The notes under the pieces were generated by a model. That model was given only the letters and a program-made list of their open reading frames with translations. It searched no databases and was not told the DNA's origin. Below are positions 41,204 to 50,795 of a stretch of 64,000 nt of DNA, in pieces. How positions within the stretch are numbered: position 1 is the stretch's first letter; each line of letters starts with the position of its first letter. The position numbers and the translations under genes were made by a program. This DNA comes from Candidatus Bathyarchaeota archaeon (GTDB taxonomy: Archaea; Thermoproteota; Bathyarchaeia; Bathyarchaeales; Bathycorpusculaceae), in the NCBI GenBank assembly GCA_026014585.1, contig JAOZIA010000024.1:512887-576886 (forward strand), in the 5' to 3' direction.

Positions 41204-43630
41204 ATGGAAACAAGTCTGAAATTGAAGCTGCTGTTCGTGCTGGGGCTGTTGCTTATTGTTTATGTTTCAGCAATTAACATGTTTCCACAGGGCTATGTTT
41301 TTTCAGGCAACGATGTGGTCCAATTCATCAACCTCAAAAACACTTATGGGAACCTGTTTTATGTTTGGAACCAGTTCTCTGGCACGGGACAGTTTCTACA
41401 GTACTTTTCTTACTCATTATTCTATTACCCGTTCTACCTGCTCAGCGAGCTTTCTGTTAGCGCAAGTGCCCAGTCGTTTCTTTACTACTTCATTTTCTTA
41501 GCTGCATCGTATGTATCCTTCTTTTTTGCGTCAAAAAAATTCATAAAACCCCAATTCAACCATTCATTCGAACTCAGACTTCTGTTTTCACTAATTTACA
41601 CCTTCAACCCCTATACACTATACGTTTTCACCTACACATGGGGGTACTCGCCGTTTCTGTTCCTGTATCCGTTAATCCCCGCAATTTTCTCATTAACCTA
41701 CACATATTTCTCCAGCCAAAATGTGCTCAGTAGAACCTTGCCAGCGCTGGGGGTAGTGTTCTTTGCGGCAAACATTGCCTTTGGCAACTTCTCATTTTAT
41801 GTTGCGCTGAACCTGTTTTTGCTGGCGTTCATCGTTTTATTGTACATTTTCCGTTTAGCCTCAGGGAAAATCATTCCAAAATTTTTCGCGTTCTTCTTTG
41901 TGATGGCGGTTTCCACTTTTTGGATTTTATTCACGGACATAGTTGGAATGATTTATACTTACTCTGCCATGATGGGTTCATCCGCTTTTGATTTGGGAAG
42001 TTGGATTCTCTATCAGCGCTTGTCTTTGCTACCGCAGATATTTCTGTACCCTAACCTTGACTACTTCATAGGTGCTTTCCCATTGTTTTTTGTGCTTGGC
42101 GTGGCAGGATTTATCGGGTTGCTTGCAACTTCACTGCTAAAAATCAAGAAACTATCTGTGATTTTTGTGGTTTTAACTGCAATATCTATTTTCATCACCT
42201 CAAAAGGTGCAGGGTTGCTTTCAGATGGTATAGCGTTAAACTTGTTCACTTTGCCAATTCTTAATACACTGAGAAGCTATGATAAAACGTTTATTTTTCT
42301 GCCGTTTTTCCTGTTTATGATTATCTTTTTGGGTATTCAGGAGTTCTATAGCAGAAACCCTGTGGCGTTTAAAAGAGTGAATTTTGGGAAGTTGAATCTG
42401 CATTTGAGCCATCGACGGCTTGTTTTGGTGGCGTTTGTTTTGATTATGGTTTGGGTGACCCCCTTTTTTATGGGCGGAATCCAGACACGCTACAGTTACA
42501 TAATCGATCCTGGCTCGGATTATCAGAGTTCAACTTACAGTTACTTAGTAAAAATACCTGATGACTACTATAACGCTTCAAACCTTCTAAGTGAAGATTT
42601 ACGGCAAAACAAAATCTTAGATTTACCCTACAGCGTCTTAAACAGTGTAGGCTGGGTTAATTACCCCAAATGGCAACTGGTAAGCGCTGACCCCACCGAG
42701 CAGCTGTTTAGTAAAACCAGAGTGCAATCTAACGGTGCCTACTTCTACCAGTACAGCCAACACTGGAGCACAATGAACACTACAGAGGCCAAATGGATAG
42801 TTAATCTGATGTCACTCTACAACGTGCAATATCTGATTTACCACAAAGACGTAGACGAGAAATTCATCAATCAAACCCAAGAAAAAATCATGTACCTACA
42901 AAATGAAAGCTACATAACGCTGATGGCTAACTACACAAACTTTGACCTCTACCAACTAAACAGCACCTACTATCGACCCAGCATTTACCCTTCAACCAGC
43001 TCAACATTTGTTAATGGCTCCACAAGTCAACTAGTTGACGCACTACGAGAGGTCAGCTTAACGGACAACACTATCTTCTTTTTAACTTGGCAAATCTCCC
43101 CGCAACAACAGCTGACAGCAAACATCAACCAAACCGCAACACCAAAAATAACTTTCCAACAAGACAACCTCAGCAAGTACCAAGTAAAAGTTGAGAACGC
43201 AACCAGCCCGTTCTTCCTTGTCTTCTCAGAAAGCTATGATCCATGGTGGAAAGCCTATGTGGAAAACAGCCCCGCAACTTTTGGTGATGTTGTGGGAAGT
43301 TATGAAAACTTTGGAGTAGAAGAAACATATTGTAACCAAAGCGGCTTAGTAGATAACATGAATTATTTGCTTGGGGAACCACTGCCTGAAAACACGCATT
43401 ATATGGTGAATGGTTACGCTAATGCATGGTTTATTGACCCTGAAACGATTCCTAAGAATGCAGATGGCAGCTTTGAAATAACACTTTACTATGTGCCTCA
43501 AAGCTACTACGAAGTGGGATTTATTGTTTCAAGCGTTACTGCCGTAACCTGCATTGTCCTTGTTGCTGCTCAGACATTTGTGCCTAAAATCGGATTTTCA
43601 GTTAGGAACCGCAAAAACAGGGCTGCCTAA
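41204..43630 (+). CDS. Large multi-pass membrane protein, YfhO/GT-C-like
   Basis: 808 residues from ATG 41204 (GGTGA upstream). About twelve to fourteen hydrophobic helices fill the first 430 residues. The outer loop after helix 1 has SGNDVVQFINLKNTYGNLFY, an Asp pair as in GT-C enzymes. A large soluble domain (about 430-770) with many Tyr, Asn and Thr follows, then one last helix and a basic tail. The plan matches YfhO-like or oligosaccharyltransferase-like glycosyltransferases acting outside the membrane. Confidence 0.72.
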   Translation: METSLKLKLLFVLGLLLIVYVSAINMFPQGYVFSGNDVVQFINLKNTYGNLFYVWNQFSGTGQFLQYFSYSLFYYPFYLLSELSVSASAQSFLYYFIFLAASYVSFFFASKKFIKPQFNHSFELRLLFSLIYTFNPYTLYVFTYTWGYSPFLFLYPLIPAIFSLTYTYFSSQNVLSRTLPALGVVFFAANIAFGNFSFYVALNLFLLAFIVLLYIFRLASGKIIPKFFAFFFVMAVSTFWILFTDIVGMIYTYSAMMGSSAFDLGSWILYQRLSLLPQIFLYPNLDYFIGAFPLFFVLGVAGFIGLLATSLLKIKKLSVIFVVLTAISIFITSKGAGLLSDGIALNLFTLPILNTLRSYDKTFIFLPFFLFMIIFLGIQEFYSRNPVAFKRVNFGKLNLHLSHRRLVLVAFVLIMVWVTPFFMGGIQTRYSYIIDPGSDYQSSTYSYLVKIPDDYYNASNLLSEDLRQNKILDLPYSVLNSVGWVNYPKWQLVSADPTEQLFSKTRVQSNGAYFYQYSQHWSTMNTTEAKWIVNLMSLYNVQYLIYHKDVDEKFINQTQEKIMYLQNESYITLMANYTNFDLYQLNSTYYRPSIYPSTSSTFVNGSTSQLVDALREVSLTDNTIFFLTWQISPQQQLTANINQTATPKITFQQDNLSKYQVKVENATSPFFLVFSESYDPWWKAYVENSPATFGDVVGSYENFGVEETYCNQSGLVDNMNYLLGEPLPENTHYMVNGYANAWFIDPETIPKNADGSFEITLYYVPQSYYEVGFIVSSVTAVTCIVLVAAQTFVPKIGFSVRNRKNRAA

Positions 43631-43667
43631 GCAGGCAGTTTCCGCTTTTATAGGCTTGCCCAATAGA

Positions 43668-43680
43668 TTATATAGTTAAT
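43668..43680 (+). promoter_or_regulatory. TATA box of the 43.7-kb methyltransferase
   Basis: TTATATAGTTAAT about 25 nt before an ATG at 43695, which would give a leaderless transcript beginning at that ATG. That ATG is in frame with the methyltransferase except for a TGA at 43752. Confidence 0.4.
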
Positions 43681-43750
43681 ATAGTTCTGGGAAAATGCTT
43701 TTATTAGATAAGACCGAATGTGACGTATATTTGAGCCTTAAGGCAGGCGG

Positions 43751-44468
43751 ATGAAAACAAATAGTCACCCAAGCAAACCCGTCATCAGTCACCGTAAAAC
43801 TTGCACACGAACATTATTTAGACCGATGGCTACATTTATACGAACTAGACCAGTACAGGATTTGGCTCATTTCAGGTGTTCTAAAAAACCTAAAAAAGTA
43901 CAAAGCAAAAGGCAATGTTTTGGAGATAGGTTGTTCCAAAGGCTATCTATCTAATATCTTAAACAAAAACGGTTTCAGCAGCATCGGCGGAGATATATCA
44001 AAAACTGCCCTCAAACAATCCAGCGGCATCAAAACGGTACGTATGGATGGTGAAAACCTGCCGTTCCCAGATAAAGCCTTTGATGCTGTACTTGCCATAA
44101 GCGTAATTGAGCATATCCCTAAACCTGCCTGTGTGGTTAAAGAAGCCTTCAGAGTGCTAAAGGATAACGGGGTTTTTATGTTGGTAACTCCCAACAAGGA
44201 CAGCGGGTTAGCAAAAATCGGCAAGCACTTAGTGAAGTACACTTCAGTTAAAAATCCTTACCACGTCAGCCTCATGAACAAGCATGAACTCAACACTTAC
44301 TTAACGGGCGCAGGCTTTTTTGACTTCATGGTGTATCCCTTCCACAACGGCTTCTACGGCGCACCCTTAATCCAGAAAGTCACAAATCAAACCATAATTC
44401 CGCTACCATTCAAGTTTCCAGTGCCCTTCGCACACCATTTACTGGCGATTGCAAGAAAAAACGCTTAA
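43751..44468 (+). CDS. SAM-dependent methyltransferase, start disrupted by frameshift or stop
   Basis: The protein frame is open from 43755 to 44468 and reads KQIVTQANPSSVTVKLAHEH, a helical N-terminus, then motif I NVLEIGCSKGYLSNIL, LPFPDKAFDAVLAISVIEHI and VLKDNGVFMLVTPNK. There is no normal start in frame before motif I. The ATG at 43751 is followed by AAAA; with three A's it would read straight into the frame. Alternatively an ATG at 43695 is in frame but meets a TGA at 43752. Class I methyltransferase of the glycan cluster, possibly inactivated or mis-sequenced. Confidence 0.65.
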
Positions 44469-44477
44469 CGCCATGTG

Positions 44478-45500
44478 TTAGGCTTGAGCCTTTGTTTCTC
44501 CAGCAAACCAGTTAACAGTTTTGGCTAAACCTTCCTCAAAACTTACCATAGGTTCCCAACCGACCAGTCGTTTCAGTTTAGCAATGTCTGGACATCGCCG
44601 TTTAGGGTCATCTGTTGGCAATGGGCTGAAGGTTATGGGTGAAGTAGTTTGGGTTGCTTGCTGAATTTTCTGGGCTAACTCAAAAATGGTAACTTCATGG
44701 GGTTTACCTATGTTGACGGCTTCGCCGTTAGCAGTTGCAGATTGAGCGAGCAACAACAATCCAGTCACGTTATCGGTTACATAGCAGAACGAGCGAGTTT
44801 GTTTGCCGTCACCATAAACTGTGATTGGCGCACCTGATTGCGCTTGCATGATAAATCGTGACATTGCCCGTCCATACAAACCGTCCTCGCGCAGTCGTGG
44901 ACCATACGTGTTAAAAATCCGTGGAATCCGCACATCTAGACCATGCTGCTTACAGTAAGCAATCAACAGTGCCTCTGAAAAACGTTTACCTTCATCATAA
45001 CAGGAACGGATTCCGACAGGGTTCACTCTACCCCAGTAAGTCTCAGGCGTAGGAACCACTTCTGCATCACCATAAACCTCCGAAGTAGAAGCAAACAACA
45101 AAGTGGCATCACATTTGCGTGCGAGTTCAGCCATGTTTGTGCTACCTACTGCGCTGGTCTGTAAGGTTGCAATCGGGTGAATTTGGTACTCGTCAGGTGA
45201 GGCGTGCCCTGCCAGGTGCAGGATTATTTGATATTTATCAGGGGTTTTGAATGTACATACGTCGGCTTTTAGGAATTTGAAGTCGGGGTTGCCGATTAAA
45301 TGGTCAATGTTTTTTGTTCTGCCTGTAGACAAATCGTCAACAACAGTGACTTTTGCGCCGCAATTCAACAGCACATCGCACAGCCAACTGCCGATAAAGC
45401 CAGCGCCGCCTGTAACCAAAACATTTTTCCCGTCAAAGTAGTCCGCGTTTATTTTTGATTTTATGATTTGAATGTCTGCTTGAATTAGTTTATCCATCAT
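44478..45500 (-). CDS. NAD-dependent UDP-sugar epimerase/decarboxylase (UXS-like)
   Basis: 340 residues, extended SDR. NVLVTGGAGFIGSWLCD (NAD loop G-x-x-G-x-x-G), LHLAGHAS, FASTSEVYGD, and the catalytic Tyr/Lys motif CYDEGKRFSEAL, then PRIFNTYGPR. The YDEGKR form is typical of UDP-glucuronate decarboxylase (UDP-xylose synthase), though epimerase activity cannot be excluded. The start lies 1 nt beyond the stop of galU, so both genes form a unit that makes nucleotide sugars for the cluster. Confidence 0.85.
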   Translation of the reverse strand: MMDKLIQADIQIIKSKINADYFDGKNVLVTGGAGFIGSWLCDVLLNCGAKVTVVDDLSTGRTKNIDHLIGNPDFKFLKADVCTFKTPDKYQIILHLAGHASPDEYQIHPIATLQTSAVGSTNMAELARKCDATLLFASTSEVYGDAEVVPTPETYWGRVNPVGIRSCYDEGKRFSEALLIAYCKQHGLDVRIPRIFNTYGPRLREDGLYGRAMSRFIMQAQSGAPITVYGDGKQTRSFCYVTDNVTGLLLLAQSATANGEAVNIGKPHEVTIFELAQKIQQATQTTSPITFSPLPTDDPKRRCPDIAKLKRLVGWEPMVSFEEGLAKTVNWFAGETKAQA

Positions 45501-45501
45501 T

Positions 45502-46365
45502 TCAGTATTCCGTCACAAAAGTTTTGTAAGAAAGCTCCAACGCTTCCCAGTACCGCTCAGGGCTACCAATGTCAAGATGCGCATAGCTCCGATCCAGCTT
45601 AACCGCGTAAACCTTTAGGTTCCAATCTACCAGTTTCTGAATTGCATCAGTGAGTTGGATTTCACCATTTTTACCTGATTTTGTTTCCGTCAGTGCCTTG
45701 AAAATTACGGGTTTAAAGATGTACATAGCTAAAATCGCAAGGTTTGTGGCTGGATTCTCGGGTTTTTCCACAACCCGTTTAACCCTGATTATGCCTGACT
45801 CAACCTCGTCGCCTTCAACTATGCCATACTGTTTAGGGTTATCGATTTCCAAAACAATAAAGACGGCATCAGCTTTCATGCGCTCGTAGACGTCGATTAA
45901 CCGCTTGAGGTAGTCCATGTCTTTGGAGATAATTGCACTGTCTCCCGCGTGAATTAGGCAGTCCTCGTTTTGCACAAACGGCTGCGCCATCAAAACCGCA
46001 TTCCCCAAACCTTTGGGCTGGGGCTGGTTAACCCACATGATTTTGCTACTCTCCAGTTTCTGATAGAAAACATCAAGGTCAGATGCAAGCCCGTTTTTAC
46101 CCATGCACGCCAAGTTTTTAATACAGTCCATATCTGGAGTAAAGTGGTCTTCAATGCCACGTTTACCTCTTCCAACCACATAACAGAACTCCCGCAAACC
46201 CACCTCGTAGAGCTGCTCAAAAACCAGTTGCACAACGGGTTTAACGCACATGCCACCCAGCGAAGTTTTGGAAAATATTGGCAACATCTCTTTGGGTTGC
46301 TCTTTAGTTGCTGGGAATAACCTTGTACCTAAGCCCGCCGCGGGAATAACCACTTTACTAATCAT
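45502..46365 (-). CDS. galU: UTP-glucose-1-phosphate uridylyltransferase (GalU)
   Basis: 287 residues from ATG 46365. KVVIPAAGLGTRLFPATKEQPKEMLPI is the nucleotide-binding signature of GalU-type nucleotidyltransferases, EFCYVVGRGKRGIEDHF and KGLGNAVLMAQPFV follow in the usual order, and RVVEKPENPATNLAILAMYIF holds the sugar-binding Glu-Lys. It forms UDP-glucose, the precursor for the epimerase/decarboxylase encoded next. Confidence 0.92.
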   Translation of the reverse strand: MISKVVIPAAGLGTRLFPATKEQPKEMLPIFSKTSLGGMCVKPVVQLVFEQLYEVGLREFCYVVGRGKRGIEDHFTPDMDCIKNLACMGKNGLASDLDVFYQKLESSKIMWVNQPQPKGLGNAVLMAQPFVQNEDCLIHAGDSAIISKDMDYLKRLIDVYERMKADAVFIVLEIDNPKQYGIVEGDEVESGIIRVKRVVEKPENPATNLAILAMYIFKPVIFKALTETKSGKNGEIQLTDAIQKLVDWNLKVYAVKLDRSYAHLDIGSPERYWEALELSYKTFVTEY

Positions 46366-46506
46366 GCGTTTCACATCTAAACCTAAAGGAGCTTCCAAAT
46401 TTATAGATTGTTACTTAAACAATTTGCCACTCAAAAAACAAAATATAAAAAATTGATGAGCTTTTGAGCTGTTTTTTCTGTGTTAAGAAAATAAGAAATG
46501 AAAGGG

Positions 46507-47175
46507 TTATTCTCTGCTTGAGAGCACCACTATGTAGTCGGCTGTGTCAGCGCATGTGTCTGCGGCTTGCTCAATAAACTCGACCATGTCATCAATGATT
46601 ACCATGACACCGTGGTTAATGTTTGCGCCGTACTTGATGAATAGGCTTCGGGTTTTCAGGTACTCAGTGTCTACTTCGTGCTCGATTTTGTTGACTTCTT
46701 GGGCTTCACGCACAGCTTTTGGCGTGTCAGAATTTATTTTTTCAACACTGCCCTTAAGTATCTGAACCATATCAACCAGTTTACCCGTCATCAAAACCGT
46801 TTTTTCCAAAAGCTCAGCTGGAACTTCGGCTCCCCAAAGCATCTCGATGCATCTTGCCGCATCTTTAGTGTGGTCTGCTAGCATGTCTGCACGTTTAACA
46901 ATGTGCAACAAGTCCTCGCGGTAATCAGCCATAAGCGCAGTGCCCTTAGAAAGCTCCATGAACGCTTCAGTTCTAAGCGTGTCAACACCTTCCTCGGTCT
47001 TGTAGAGGTTTTCAATTTGCTTTTTTGCTTCTGTAAAGTTTTTTTCTGAAAAACTTTTGGTTGCCTTATGCAAGCAAGTTACGGTATCAAAAGCTTTGAT
47101 AACTTGTTCATGTGCAATTTCTACGCCTTTGCTTCTTCGACGCTGCAAAAACCAATCAGGACTTTTCCTTTCCAA
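46507..47175 (-). CDS. DUF47/PhoU-like protein
   Basis: 222 residues, all helical. FFLQRRRSKGVEIAHEQVIKA-like start, AFMELSKGTALMADYREDLLHIVKRADMLADHTKDAA in the centre and INHGVMVIIDDMVEFIEQAADTCADTADYIVVLSS at the end show the repeated PhoU-like three-helix bundle with E/D-x-x-x-D metal-binding motifs. DUF47 proteins often act with Pit phosphate transporters; none is adjacent here. The small gene 47190-47522 is just upstream. Confidence 0.85.
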   Translation of the reverse strand: MERKSPDWFLQRRRSKGVEIAHEQVIKAFDTVTCLHKATKSFSEKNFTEAKKQIENLYKTEEGVDTLRTEAFMELSKGTALMADYREDLLHIVKRADMLADHTKDAARCIEMLWGAEVPAELLEKTVLMTGKLVDMVQILKGSVEKINSDTPKAVREAQEVNKIEHEVDTEYLKTRSLFIKYGANINHGVMVIIDDMVEFIEQAADTCADTADYIVVLSSRE

Positions 47176-47189
47176 ACCACTTTCACCAA

Positions 47190-47522
47190 CTAATTTCTGT
47201 GTCTTCTTATCCTATCTTGACGCTGGGACTTCATGCGCCAATCCTTTTTACGTTGCGTCTGCACGGTAAAGCGTTCTCTTTGCATGGGCGCTATTTTGCG
47301 GTAACGTGCAATATTTTGATAGAATGATTCAACATCAATTTGGCCATCTTTTAGGTCTTGGATGTTCTGGTTTAGTTCGGCTCTGTCGCGTGGATTGCTT
47401 GTTTTGTCAAAAGCGTCCTCATAAACCATGTAAGCAGTATGGAACTGAAAATTGGAGAGGTCGTCGATTAAAAGCTTCTCAACGCGGGGTTCATTATTTG
47501 TTTGGTTGGGTTCCTCACTCAT
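47190..47522 (-). CDS. Hypothetical small basic protein
   Basis: 110 residues from ATG 47522. Acidic N-terminus, a helical middle (FQFHTAYMVYEDAFDKTSNP, then ELNQNIQDLKDGQIDVESFY), and a very basic tail (RMKSQRQDRIRRHRN). Fourteen nt upstream of the DUF47 gene, so co-transcribed. The basic tail suggests RNA or DNA contact. No family recognised. Confidence 0.55.
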   Translation of the reverse strand: MSEEPNQTNNEPRVEKLLIDDLSNFQFHTAYMVYEDAFDKTSNPRDRAELNQNIQDLKDGQIDVESFYQNIARYRKIAPMQRERFTVQTQRKKDWRMKSQRQDRIRRHRN

Positions 47523-47579
47523 CTTAGTCAAACTTCGTGTAAAGCAATGTATTAATGCCGATGTTTATAGATGTACCTC

Positions 47580-48002
47580 TTATAAACTATAACCCAACCC
47601 TATTTTTTCCCGCATTTTTTGAGCATCCCGTGCTAAGTCTGAATCAGTATATATGAAATTGCCATGATTAAACAGGGTTTCTTGTGTGAAAGGAATAATA
47701 TGCACATGCAAATGAAAAACCACTTGCCCCGCATCTGCCCCGTTATTCTGAACCAGCCTAATTCCTTTAACCTCAAAAGTATCTCTAACAACACCCGCAA
47801 GCCACTTAACCGCCTTAAACAAAACACCAACCTCATCCTCGGGCAACTGGTAAATGTTTTCATAATGCGCTTTGGGAACCACCAGCAGATGACCAGGGTT
47901 AATTGGGCGGTGACTAAGAAACGCAATCAGGTTTTGGTCTTCATAAACTATGTGTGCGGGTTTTTCTTTGTGTATTATCTGGCAGAATATGCAGTCAGAC
48001 AT
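47580..48002 (-). CDS. HIT-family nucleotide hydrolase/transferase
   Basis: 140 residues. CIFCQIIHKEKPAHIVYEDQ, the zinc-binding Cys pair of the Hint branch, is followed by FLSHRPINPGHLLVVPKAHY and the histidine triad HLHVHIIPF. These proteins cleave adenosine phosphoramidates or dinucleoside polyphosphates. Divergent from the MetE-like gene (71 nt apart). Confidence 0.92.
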   Translation of the reverse strand: MSDCIFCQIIHKEKPAHIVYEDQNLIAFLSHRPINPGHLLVVPKAHYENIYQLPEDEVGVLFKAVKWLAGVVRDTFEVKGIRLVQNNGADAGQVVFHLHVHIIPFTQETLFNHGNFIYTDSDLARDAQKMREKIGLGYSL

Positions 48003-48073
48003 GAACTTTTCATACCTTTTAGAAGGGTAAAGGTAGGATATAGCTTTAATATAATTTCCCGCCAGTAAAGGGT

Positions 48074-49096
48074 ATGGAACCTTTAGTTGATGACATCGGC
48101 AGTTTCCCCTTGCCAGCGGGAATCACACGGGCAAACTATGCCAAAGCATACGAACAAGCACGAGAAGCCCTAACCCACAACCAAGACATCACCACCGACG
48201 AGTTTTTGAAAAAAAACTTTTACGACGTAGTAGTTTACTCGTTTCGCAGAAAACTATCTTGCGGCTTAGACGTTATAAATTTCCCACAGCACTTTAGCGG
48301 CATACGACAAGTAGGCGACGCCGTACATGAAGCCATGGCAAAAGGCTCCTTTATTGTAGACCAAGAAAAAGCCTTCTTCCCCGAAATCCGCGTCCTAAAT
48401 CAAGAAGCAAAAAACCTCAGCGAAGAATTCGGCAAAAAAATCATGTTACGCGTCTGCATTTTTGGTCCCATCGAGCAGTACCTGCATGAGGTAGGCGCAA
48501 CGGCTTATCCTGACGTGCTGGATGGGTTTGCTCAAACAATAAATCGCTTTGCCAAAAACAACATCATAAACAACAAGTACATGGAAACCAAGGTGGTTTC
48601 TATTGATGAGCCCAGTTTGGGACATAGCAATTTTACGGGATCACCAGAATTAATACAAGAAACTCTAAGTAAAGCCTACGATTTTGCTGGACCAATAAAA
48701 CAGATTCACCTGCACTTCACAGGGGGCATTCATGACCTGCTAAATGTTGATGGGTTAGATGTTCTCTCCTTTGAGTATGCGGCATCCCCCCGAAACATCA
48801 ATGACGTATCAAAAAGCATGTTGCAGAGTGCGGATAAGCAAATCCGTGTGGGCATCGCAAGAACCGACATTGACGCGATTTGGGCAGAACAATACGAAAA
48901 AGGTAACACCCAACCAACCGCAGAGCAACTGGTCGAACCCGTGGAAGCTATACGTAAACGGTTCCTGTTTGCTAATGAAAAATATGGGGAAACCATGACA
49001 TTTACGGGTCCCGATTGCGGATTAGGCAGTTGGCCGAGCCAAGAAGCAGCTGAACTTGTCCTAAAACGCGCGGTTGAAGCAGTAAAAACTGCCTAA
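48074..49096 (+). CDS. metE: MetE-like methionine synthase (archaeal short form)
   Basis: 340 residues, corresponding only to the C-terminal catalytic barrel of cobalamin-independent MetE, the archaeal form that uses methyl-cobalamin or a corrinoid protein as donor. DDIGSFPLP at the start binds homocysteine, VVSIDEPSLGHSNF is the conserved D-E-P region, HLHFTGG provides the zinc His, and FTGPDCGLGSWPS the zinc Cys. AAAGGG lies before the ATG. Confidence 0.87.
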   Translation: MEPLVDDIGSFPLPAGITRANYAKAYEQAREALTHNQDITTDEFLKKNFYDVVVYSFRRKLSCGLDVINFPQHFSGIRQVGDAVHEAMAKGSFIVDQEKAFFPEIRVLNQEAKNLSEEFGKKIMLRVCIFGPIEQYLHEVGATAYPDVLDGFAQTINRFAKNNIINNKYMETKVVSIDEPSLGHSNFTGSPELIQETLSKAYDFAGPIKQIHLHFTGGIHDLLNVDGLDVLSFEYAASPRNINDVSKSMLQSADKQIRVGIARTDIDAIWAEQYEKGNTQPTAEQLVEPVEAIRKRFLFANEKYGETMTFTGPDCGLGSWPSQEAAELVLKRAVEAVKTA

Positions 49097-50721
49097 ACCT
49101 GCTCTTTTTGCTCATCTATCCAAGCCATCAATTCATCCGATAACTCATCACGTTCAGTGACTACTTCGATTAGGCTGAAGCATTTTTGGGTGTACGCATC
49201 CTCAAGTGCGTTGTAGAGTTGCTTGCAGTTGGTGCATCGGTATCCTTTGCCGCCCCAAAGCTGAGCTAACTCTGCGTAATGCCAATCCTGTAGTTCATTG
49301 AATTGGGCGGTGGGATGGAACAGTTGCTCCATGCCCCAGCGCCTATTGTTGATAACGACAAAGATTGGGTTGATTTTGAAGCGTGCGCAGTGAATGATTT
49401 CTTGCCCTGTCATTTGGAAGCTACCGTCCCCGACTAGTACTATTGGTCGTGTTTTTGTTGAGAGGGCGTAGCCGATGGCGGCGGGAACCGCAAAGCCCAT
49501 TGTGCCATAAAAGCAGGGTGCCAAAACGCTAAAAGTTTCAATATCTAAGGAGGCAAAGAGGCTATCACCCGTATCCGCAACCAATTGCATAGGGTCGTAT
49601 TTGCCAAAGAGCCAGTTGATGGCGTCGATGACTTCGCTCATGATTAGGGTTTTGGCGTTGGCTTTGCAGGCGCGGTTCACTTTCAGGGGGATTTTGGCGG
49701 GTAACTGGGTGGTTTTTGGGGTTATTTGGGCGTTGCCAAGCGCATCCACTAATGCCCTAAGTGAAACATTCTCAAAAACTTGGTCGCCAATGTTTACTTC
49801 ACCTGAGAAGCACCAGCAAAGACAGCCCCGCTTAGAAGCCGAAAGCTTCGCGCCTAAATTCACATCCGAGAGCATCTCGCCTAGCACCAAAACAAAATCT
49901 GACTCCGCCACGAGTTGATTGGCAGCTTTGTTTCCTGCAACTCCTAAGTAAATGCCGTAGAAGTTGGGCTCATCAGTGGGCAGGTGGTCTCGTGATAGCA
50001 TTGTACATATTACAGGGATGTTGAGGCGTTGGGTGAAGGTGAGAATTTGGGGGGTTAGGTTGTAGCGGTCGGATTCTACGCCCATCATTACAACTGGGTT
50101 TTGAGCCTGCACAAGCCGCTGGACGATTGCCGCTGTTGCTTGCTTAATGCGGGCTTCATCGATTTGCAACGACGTAGGCGTTTTGGTAATGCTGATTCTC
50201 TGGTTAACCACATCTGCGGGCAATTCAATGTAAACTGGAAGCATACGCTCTTGACAGGCGCGAAGGGCGGTTTGGATTTTTTCTGCCGCCGTCAAGGGGT
50301 CATCTAAAAGAACTGCTTGCGTGGTGACTTGAGCCATGGCGTTTTGCATTGACGCACAGGTCTTTACGGTGTGGTGCATGAAAAAATCATGTCGCCTAGC
50401 CGAGAGAGGGGGACCACCCGCAACCAAAATCAGGGGGGCTTTCTCTGCGTACGCACAGGCAACCGCGTTAATCACGTTCAACACTCCCGGACCATAGGTT
50501 ACCACGGCAACGGCGGGTTTTCTTGTGGCTTTCGCATCGGCAACCGCGGCAAACCCAGCGCCCTGCTCATGCGAGAAAGTGTAAAGCTCAATTTCAGGAT
50601 CGTCTTCGAGGAGTTTGAAAAAGTTTATGACAAAATCTCCAGGAATACCATAGACCCTTTGTGTTAGGGTTTTTAGTTGGTTGAGCAGGTATTGTCCTAC
50701 GGTTAAAGAATCAGTTGACAT
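49093..50721 (-). CDS. Thiamine-diphosphate 2-oxoacid decarboxylase (pyruvate/indolepyruvate decarboxylase-like)
   Basis: 542 residues. The N-terminal domain carries the catalytic Glu in FSHEQGAGFAAVADAKATRKP and LILVAGGPPLSARRHDFFMHHTVK (the HH pair of decarboxylases). The C-terminal domain has the cofactor motif VLVGDGSFQMTGQEIIHCAR ending in NN (GDG-x-NN). It decarboxylates pyruvate, indolepyruvate or phenylpyruvate to the aldehyde. The HH pair argues for a decarboxylase rather than acetolactate synthase. It overlaps the metE 3' end by 4 nt. Confidence 0.87.
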   Translation of the reverse strand: MSTDSLTVGQYLLNQLKTLTQRVYGIPGDFVINFFKLLEDDPEIELYTFSHEQGAGFAAVADAKATRKPAVAVVTYGPGVLNVINAVACAYAEKAPLILVAGGPPLSARRHDFFMHHTVKTCASMQNAMAQVTTQAVLLDDPLTAAEKIQTALRACQERMLPVYIELPADVVNQRISITKTPTSLQIDEARIKQATAAIVQRLVQAQNPVVMMGVESDRYNLTPQILTFTQRLNIPVICTMLSRDHLPTDEPNFYGIYLGVAGNKAANQLVAESDFVLVLGEMLSDVNLGAKLSASKRGCLCWCFSGEVNIGDQVFENVSLRALVDALGNAQITPKTTQLPAKIPLKVNRACKANAKTLIMSEVIDAINWLFGKYDPMQLVADTGDSLFASLDIETFSVLAPCFYGTMGFAVPAAIGYALSTKTRPIVLVGDGSFQMTGQEIIHCARFKINPIFVVINNRRWGMEQLFHPTAQFNELQDWHYAELAQLWGGKGYRCTNCKQLYNALEDAYTQKCFSLIEVVTERDELSDELMAWIDEQKEQV

Positions 50722-50766
50722 TGATGGTCAAAAAGAAAAAGGGGACACAGACAATTAAAGATATCA

Positions 50767-50795
50767 GAACAAAAAGGAAGGAGGCGAAGCCGCCT
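50767..50795 (-). terminator. Hairpin with T-rich tail after the small Pro-rich protein gene
   Basis: Minus-strand AGGCG-GCTT-CGCCT (50782-50795) followed by CCTTCCTTTTTG. It overlaps the stop codon of the 45-residue gene, so it could end that transcript. Confidence 0.5.

Noticed and set aside
43752..43754. Selenocysteine or tryptophan at TGA
   Set aside because: Many genes here end in TGA, no SECIS-like element was seen, and a one-base homopolymer error is simpler.
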